A DNA stretch of 8,077 nt from Robiginitomaculum sp. Lineage in GTDB: Bacteria; Pseudomonadota; Alphaproteobacteria; Caulobacterales; Maricaulaceae. The stretch covers positions 1-8,077 of the forward strand of contig JALSHM010000457.1 of assembly GCA_026982235.1 (NCBI GenBank). The letters run 5' to 3'. Each line of letters starts with the position of its first letter. Position 1 is the stretch's first letter. A model generated the notes under the pieces. The model had not been told where the DNA came from. It did not search any database and saw only the letters and a program-made list of their open reading frames with translations. The translations under genes and the position numbers were made by a program. Shown here piece by piece: positions 4,988 through 8,077 of this stretch.

Positions 4988-6178
4988 ATGAAAAACTGGC
5001 TTCAGGCCGCGTTTTTGCGTGCGCCCCATACAAAATCTAATACTGGTTCCAGTGCGCCTTTAGTGGCTTTACAATTGGCCAACATGTCCCATGCTTCCGC
5101 GCACTGGACACCACAAAATTATGGTGCTTTGGCGCGAGAGGGATATCAACAAAATGCTATTGCTTACCGCTGTATCCGGCTGATTGCCGAAGCGGCGGCA
5201 TCGGTTCCGCTGTGCGTGCGCAGGGCTAACGCATGTATGGATAGCGATCCTGCGGCGCGGCTTTTGCGTAAACCCAATCCGAAAATGTCCCGGGCGGAAT
5301 TTTTCGAAGCGTTTTATGGCTATCTTCATTTGAGCGGTGACAGTTTTGTCGAAGCCGTTATTGTAGAAGACCGCCCTGCCGCCTTGTTTACATTACGTCC
5401 CGATAGAATGCGCGCCGTGACCGACCATACGGGTTGGCCGAGCGCTTGGGATTATGAGGTAGACGGCAAGAGACGGCGTTTTAACACTGACCCGGCTAGC
5501 GGGCGCACACTTATTCATCATATGCGCCTGTTTCACCCGACTGAGGATATTTATGGTTTCTCCCCGCTGGCCGCCGCCGCCAAAGCGGTGGATGTACACA
5601 ATGCGGGCGGGGTGTGGACCAAAGCTTTGTTAGATAATTCGGCGCGCCCTAGTGGGGCGCTCATCTATAAAGGTGCCAGCGGTTCAGAGCATTTAAGCGA
5701 TGAGCAATTCGCGCGGCTGAAATCTGAATTAGACAGCAAACACAGCGGTGCTGGAGCGGCAGGCCGGCCTTTATTGCTTGAGGGCGGTCTGGACTGGAAA
5801 GCCATGAGTATGTCGCCGACCGATATGGATTTCCTCAATGCCAGGCGCGAAGCGGCGCGGGAAATTGCGCTGGCTTTCGGGGTGCCGCCCATGTTGCTGG
5901 GTATTCCTGGCGATAATACTTACGCCAATTATAAAGAAGCCAATTTAGCCTTTTGGCGACAAACCATTTTGCCGCTGGTGCGCAAAACTGCGGACAGTTT
6001 TGGCAGCTGGCTGGCGGATTGGTATGGGGATGGTCTGCGTATCAGTGCCGACGAAGATAACATCCCGGCTTTGGCCTTGGAGCGTGCGGGACGGTGGATA
6101 GCTTTAAACGATATAAGCTTTATGAGCGACGAGGAAAAACGCGTGCGTGCAGGCTTGCCAGCTCGGGGCGTACAATGA
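4988..6178 (+). CDS. HK97-family portal protein, GTA g3-like
   Basis: The 396-residue protein matches the HK97/GTA portal family along its length. Recognisable segments in order are LAREGYQQNAIAYRCIRLIAE (written here as LAREGY, then AYRCIRLIAE), LRKPNP, SGDSFVEAV, TLRPDRM, LFHPTEDIYGFSPL, LLDNSARPSGALIY, GRPLLLEGGLDW and FGVPPMLLGIPGDNTYANY. Twelve copies would form the ring at one capsid vertex through which DNA is threaded by the terminase and to which the neck is attached. An in-frame stop at 4973 makes ATG 4988 the first possible start, with GGA 6 nt upstream. The stop overlaps the next gene by ATGA. No disruption is seen. The gene is GC-richer than the inserted genes upstream. Confidence 0.95.
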   Translation: MKNWLQAAFLRAPHTKSNTGSSAPLVALQLANMSHASAHWTPQNYGALAREGYQQNAIAYRCIRLIAEAAASVPLCVRRANACMDSDPAARLLRKPNPKMSRAEFFEAFYGYLHLSGDSFVEAVIVEDRPAALFTLRPDRMRAVTDHTGWPSAWDYEVDGKRRRFNTDPASGRTLIHHMRLFHPTEDIYGFSPLAAAAKAVDVHNAGGVWTKALLDNSARPSGALIYKGASGSEHLSDEQFARLKSELDSKHSGAGAAGRPLLLEGGLDWKAMSMSPTDMDFLNARREAAREIALAFGVPPMLLGIPGDNTYANYKEANLAFWRQTILPLVRKTADSFGSWLADWYGDGLRISADEDNIPALALERAGRWIALNDISFMSDEEKRVRAGLPARGVQ

Positions 6179-6414
6179 GCGGCTTTAAACTCGACCGCAC
6201 GGTCGGCATTGGCATTATCGTCACTCTGGCCATTCAAAGCGCAGGTGCTTTGATGTGGGGCGGGGCAGCCGAAGCGCGGTTGCAAATTTTGGAAAAAACC
6301 ACAATGACCAGCCCGCCAATGGCCGAGCGCATGGCGCGTATGGAAGAACAAATGACCATGGCAAGACAGTCTTTGGAACGCATAGAACAGCGCTTAGACG
6401 CAGAGAATAACTAG
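6175..6414 (+). CDS. Small membrane/coiled-coil protein between portal and protease (g3.5 position)
   Basis: The 79-residue protein begins at the ATG that overlaps the portal stop (ATGA, 6175-6178). A longer frame opening at 6094 lies mostly inside the portal gene and is not favoured. Residues 10-31 (VGIGIIVTLAIQSAGALMWGG) are a predicted membrane helix. The C-terminal half is charged and heptad-like (MARMEEQMTMARQSLERIEQRL), predicted to be a coiled coil. A short protein of this layout commonly lies between portal and protease in GTA clusters; its role is unknown. By form alone it could act in membrane association or lysis. That is speculation. Confidence 0.75.
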   Translation: MSGFKLDRTVGIGIIVTLAIQSAGALMWGGAAEARLQILEKTTMTSPPMAERMARMEEQMTMARQSLERIEQRLDAENN

Positions 6415-6425
6415 AGAATCATAAC

Positions 6426-6920
6426 ATGAATACAGATTTCCAACCGCTTACCGGGCGTATGCGTATATCTGGCTATGCCAGCTTGTTTGGCAAGACGGAT
6501 CTGGGCGGTGATATTGTCCGGCGCGGGGCTTTTGCCGCCAGCTTGTTGTCCTTGAAAAATGGGCAAATTCCTATGCTTTTTGCCCACGAAACCAAACAGC
6601 CTATCGGTGTTTGGCACCGAATATTTGAGGACGCTACCGGACTGTTTGTTGCGGGTGATATTTACCTTGGCGATACCCGCGCGGACCGCACGGCACGCCT
6701 TATACGCTCTGGTGCGCTGAGCGGGTTATCTATCGGATACCGTACCATACGAAGCCGTCCCGTAAGTGGTGGTCGTGAGCTTATTGAACTTGATCTTTGG
6801 GAGGTTTCTATCGTCGCCTTCCCAATGCTGCGTCGTGCGCGCATCACCCAAATCGACGATTTGCATCCCCTTGATCACTTGGATCAGGACTTATCAACCT
6901 CACACAGGAGAATAATGTGA
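6426..6920 (+). CDS. HK97-family prohead protease, GTA g4-like
   Basis: The 164-residue protein belongs to the HK97 prohead protease (U35/S78) family. It opens with ISGYASLFGKTDLGGDIVRRGAF (split as ISGYASLF, DLGGDIVRRGAF). The catalytic His is H54 in MLFAHETKQPIG. The nucleophile Ser is in GALSGLSIGYRT (S99 or S102, the latter in the conserved LSIGY). An acidic residue, E126, lies in LDLWEVSIVAFPM. It would cleave the scaffold-like N-terminal domain of the capsid protein during head maturation. The ATG lies 11 bp after the upstream stop, with only a weak GAGAAT before it. The stop shares 4 bp with the capsid GTG start (GTGA). Confidence 0.92.
   Translation: MNTDFQPLTGRMRISGYASLFGKTDLGGDIVRRGAFAASLLSLKNGQIPMLFAHETKQPIGVWHRIFEDATGLFVAGDIYLGDTRADRTARLIRSGALSGLSIGYRTIRSRPVSGGRELIELDLWEVSIVAFPMLRRARITQIDDLHPLDHLDQDLSTSHRRIM
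6906..6919 (+). promoter_or_regulatory. Strong Shine-Dalgarno deciding the capsid GTG start
   Basis: AGGAG at 6906-6910 precedes GTG 6917 by 6 nt. The first in-frame ATG is 42 bp further on, at 6959, and has no such site. The GTG therefore is the likely start, coupled to the end of the protease gene. Confidence 0.75.
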
Positions 6921-8077
6921 GAAACTCAAAACCTACCCCCAAAAACAAAGAAGTTAAAATGGTCAAATCCGCAGAATTGCGAACTGCCCAAGCTGATTTC
7001 TCTGCAACATTTGCGGCTTTCAAAAACGCCAATGATCAACGCTTGGCCGAGATTGAAGCCAAGCAATCCGCCGATACGCTTTTGATTGATAAAGTTGAGC
7101 GCTTAAATGCGGCACTGGATCAACAATCTAGCCGTATTGAGCGCCTCTCCATCAAAAACGCCCAACCGCATATGGAAGCGTCTGCTCGCCATGACCTTAG
7201 CAATAGCGAAGCTAAATCAGCTTGGTCGTCCTATATCCGTACAGGTGACGGCAGTGCTTTGGCGACATTAGAAAGCAAAGGCCTCAGTGCTGGTGTTGAT
7301 GCGGAGGGTGGTTATGTTGCACCTGCGCAAACCGAGAGCCGTATTGACCGGGCTTTGGCAGAAAGCTCCCCTTTTCGAACCATTGCCAGTATTCGCCGCA
7401 TTGGTGCGGGTACGTTTAAAAAGCCCGTGAGTGCGGGCGGGGCCGCGTCTGGTTGGGCTGGCGAGATTGATGCTCGTCCTGAAACCACTGCACCTTTATT
7501 AGAGCTTTTGGATTTCCCCGCAGGTGAGCTTTATGCCATGCCGGCGGCTACACAAATCTTGCTCGACGATGGTGTTGCAGATGTTGATCAATGGTTAGCC
7601 GACGAAGTCCGTGATGTTTTTGCTGCCCAAGAAACGGCGGCATTTACTACGGGTAATGGTGTCAACAAACCCAGCGGTATTTTGAATTATACCAATGTGG
7701 CAGATGCATCCCAAGCCTGGGGCAATGTCGGCTATGTGGCTACGGGTACAGACGGTGGCTTTGACGGCACAGCGCCGATTGATGCGCTCATAGACCTCAT
7801 CTATGCGCCCAAACCGCGCTATCGTTCTGGGGCCAGCTTTGTCATGAACCGCCGCACGGTCGGGGCTTTGCGCAAGTTCAAAGATGCAGATGGCAATTAT
7901 ATCTGGCAACCCGCCCAATCTGCTGGCCAGCCATCATCCTTGCTGGGCTATCCCTTGGTTGAGGTTGAAGACATGCCGGACATTGCCGCCGATAGCTTTT
8001 CTGTAGCCTTTGGCGATTTTAGGCGTGGCTATCTCATTGTTGACCGTCAAGGTGTGCGCGTGTTGCGCGATCCATAT
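6917..8077 (+). CDS. HK97-fold major capsid protein, GTA g5-like, 3' end outside window
   Basis: The frame is open from GTG 6917 to the last base, giving 387 residues; the family is usually a little under 400-420, so only a short C-terminal piece is missing. Residues about 18-85 are charged and helical (scaffold-like delta domain), presumably removed by the upstream protease. The mature shell domain begins near LSAGVDAEGGYVAP (123-136). Further family landmarks are SPFRTIASIRRI, GGAASGWAGEIDARPET, ELYAMPAATQILLDD, TGNGVNKPSGIL, FVMNRRTV, SLLGYPLVEVEDMP and FGDFRRGYLIVDRQGVRVLRDPY. These are very close to GTA capsids, and strong evidence that the cluster is GTA-like. Start choice rests on the AGGAG site and the GTGA overlap. 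No frameshift is seen. Confidence 0.95.
   Translation, partial: MRNSKPTPKNKEVKMVKSAELRTAQADFSATFAAFKNANDQRLAEIEAKQSADTLLIDKVERLNAALDQQSSRIERLSIKNAQPHMEASARHDLSNSEAKSAWSSYIRTGDGSALATLESKGLSAGVDAEGGYVAPAQTESRIDRALAESSPFRTIASIRRIGAGTFKKPVSAGGAASGWAGEIDARPETTAPLLELLDFPAGELYAMPAATQILLDDGVADVDQWLADEVRDVFAAQETAAFTTGNGVNKPSGILNYTNVADASQAWGNVGYVATGTDGGFDGTAPIDALIDLIYAPKPRYRSGASFVMNRRTVGALRKFKDADGNYIWQPAQSAGQPSSLLGYPLVEVEDMPDIAADSFSVAFGDFRRGYLIVDRQGVRVLRDPY

Noticed and set aside
6094..6174. Upstream ATG extension of the small protein after the portal
   Set aside because: Would overlap the portal by 85 bp; the ATGA overlap at 6175 is the usual coupled start and retains the membrane helix and coiled coil.
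5929..6351. Minus-strand frame of 140 codons
   Set aside because: Antisense to the portal 3' end and the small gene, with no recognisable domain.
7595..7918. Minus-strand frame of 107 codons
   Set aside because: Shadow of the capsid gene, whose + strand frame is open to the window end.
1..8077. tRNA, rRNA, CRISPR array or insertion sequence
   Set aside because: No regularly spaced repeats with spacers, no transposase frame and no tRNA-like cloverleaf were seen by eye in the non-coding gaps.

Overview
The window looks like chromosomal DNA of an alphaproteobacterium of moderate GC content. Three things point that way. A HAD-IIA hydrolase, a MaoC hydratase and ribF lie in tandem. The phage-like proteins closely resemble the Rhodobacter capsulatus gene transfer agent (RcGTA) structural set. 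There is also a perfect alphaproteobacterial LexA operator, GTTC-N7-GTTC. A member of the Hyphomonadaceae/Maricaulales group is possible, but this is only a guess from composition and gene content.

Layout, all genes on the + strand. (1) Positions 1-1888 hold housekeeping genes: the 3' end of a HAD-superfamily class IIA hydrolase, a MaoC-type (R)-enoyl-CoA hydratase, and the bifunctional riboflavin kinase/FAD synthetase gene ribF. (2) Positions 1889-2084 are a non-coding gap with three consecutive small hairpins. (3) Positions 2085-3670 are a DNA-packaging module: a small terminase-small-subunit-like protein overlapping the large terminase by 4 bp. (4) Positions 3671-4987 are an unusual insertion between terminase and portal. 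It contains a LexA box immediately upstream of a membrane-anchored DUF2726 (PD-(D/E)XK-like) protein, then a TPR-like helical protein, then a 220-bp non-coding stretch with a perfect 16-bp palindrome and other repeats. (5) Positions 4988-8077 are the head module: HK97-type portal, a small membrane/coiled-coil protein, prohead protease, and the major capsid protein, which runs off the window end.

The terminase, portal, small protein, protease and capsid follow the order of RcGTA g1-g2-g3-g3.5-g4-g5. Together they would build a procapsid (portal, protease, capsid) and fill it with DNA (terminase). No integrase, repressor or replication gene is visible, and the cluster abuts ribF, so a domesticated GTA or prophage remnant fits better than a complete temperate phage. 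The window alone cannot prove this.

The most notable signal is the SOS box inside the insertion. It suggests that a DNA-damage-inducible nuclease-like membrane protein has been placed, or has evolved, within a GTA head/packaging cluster.
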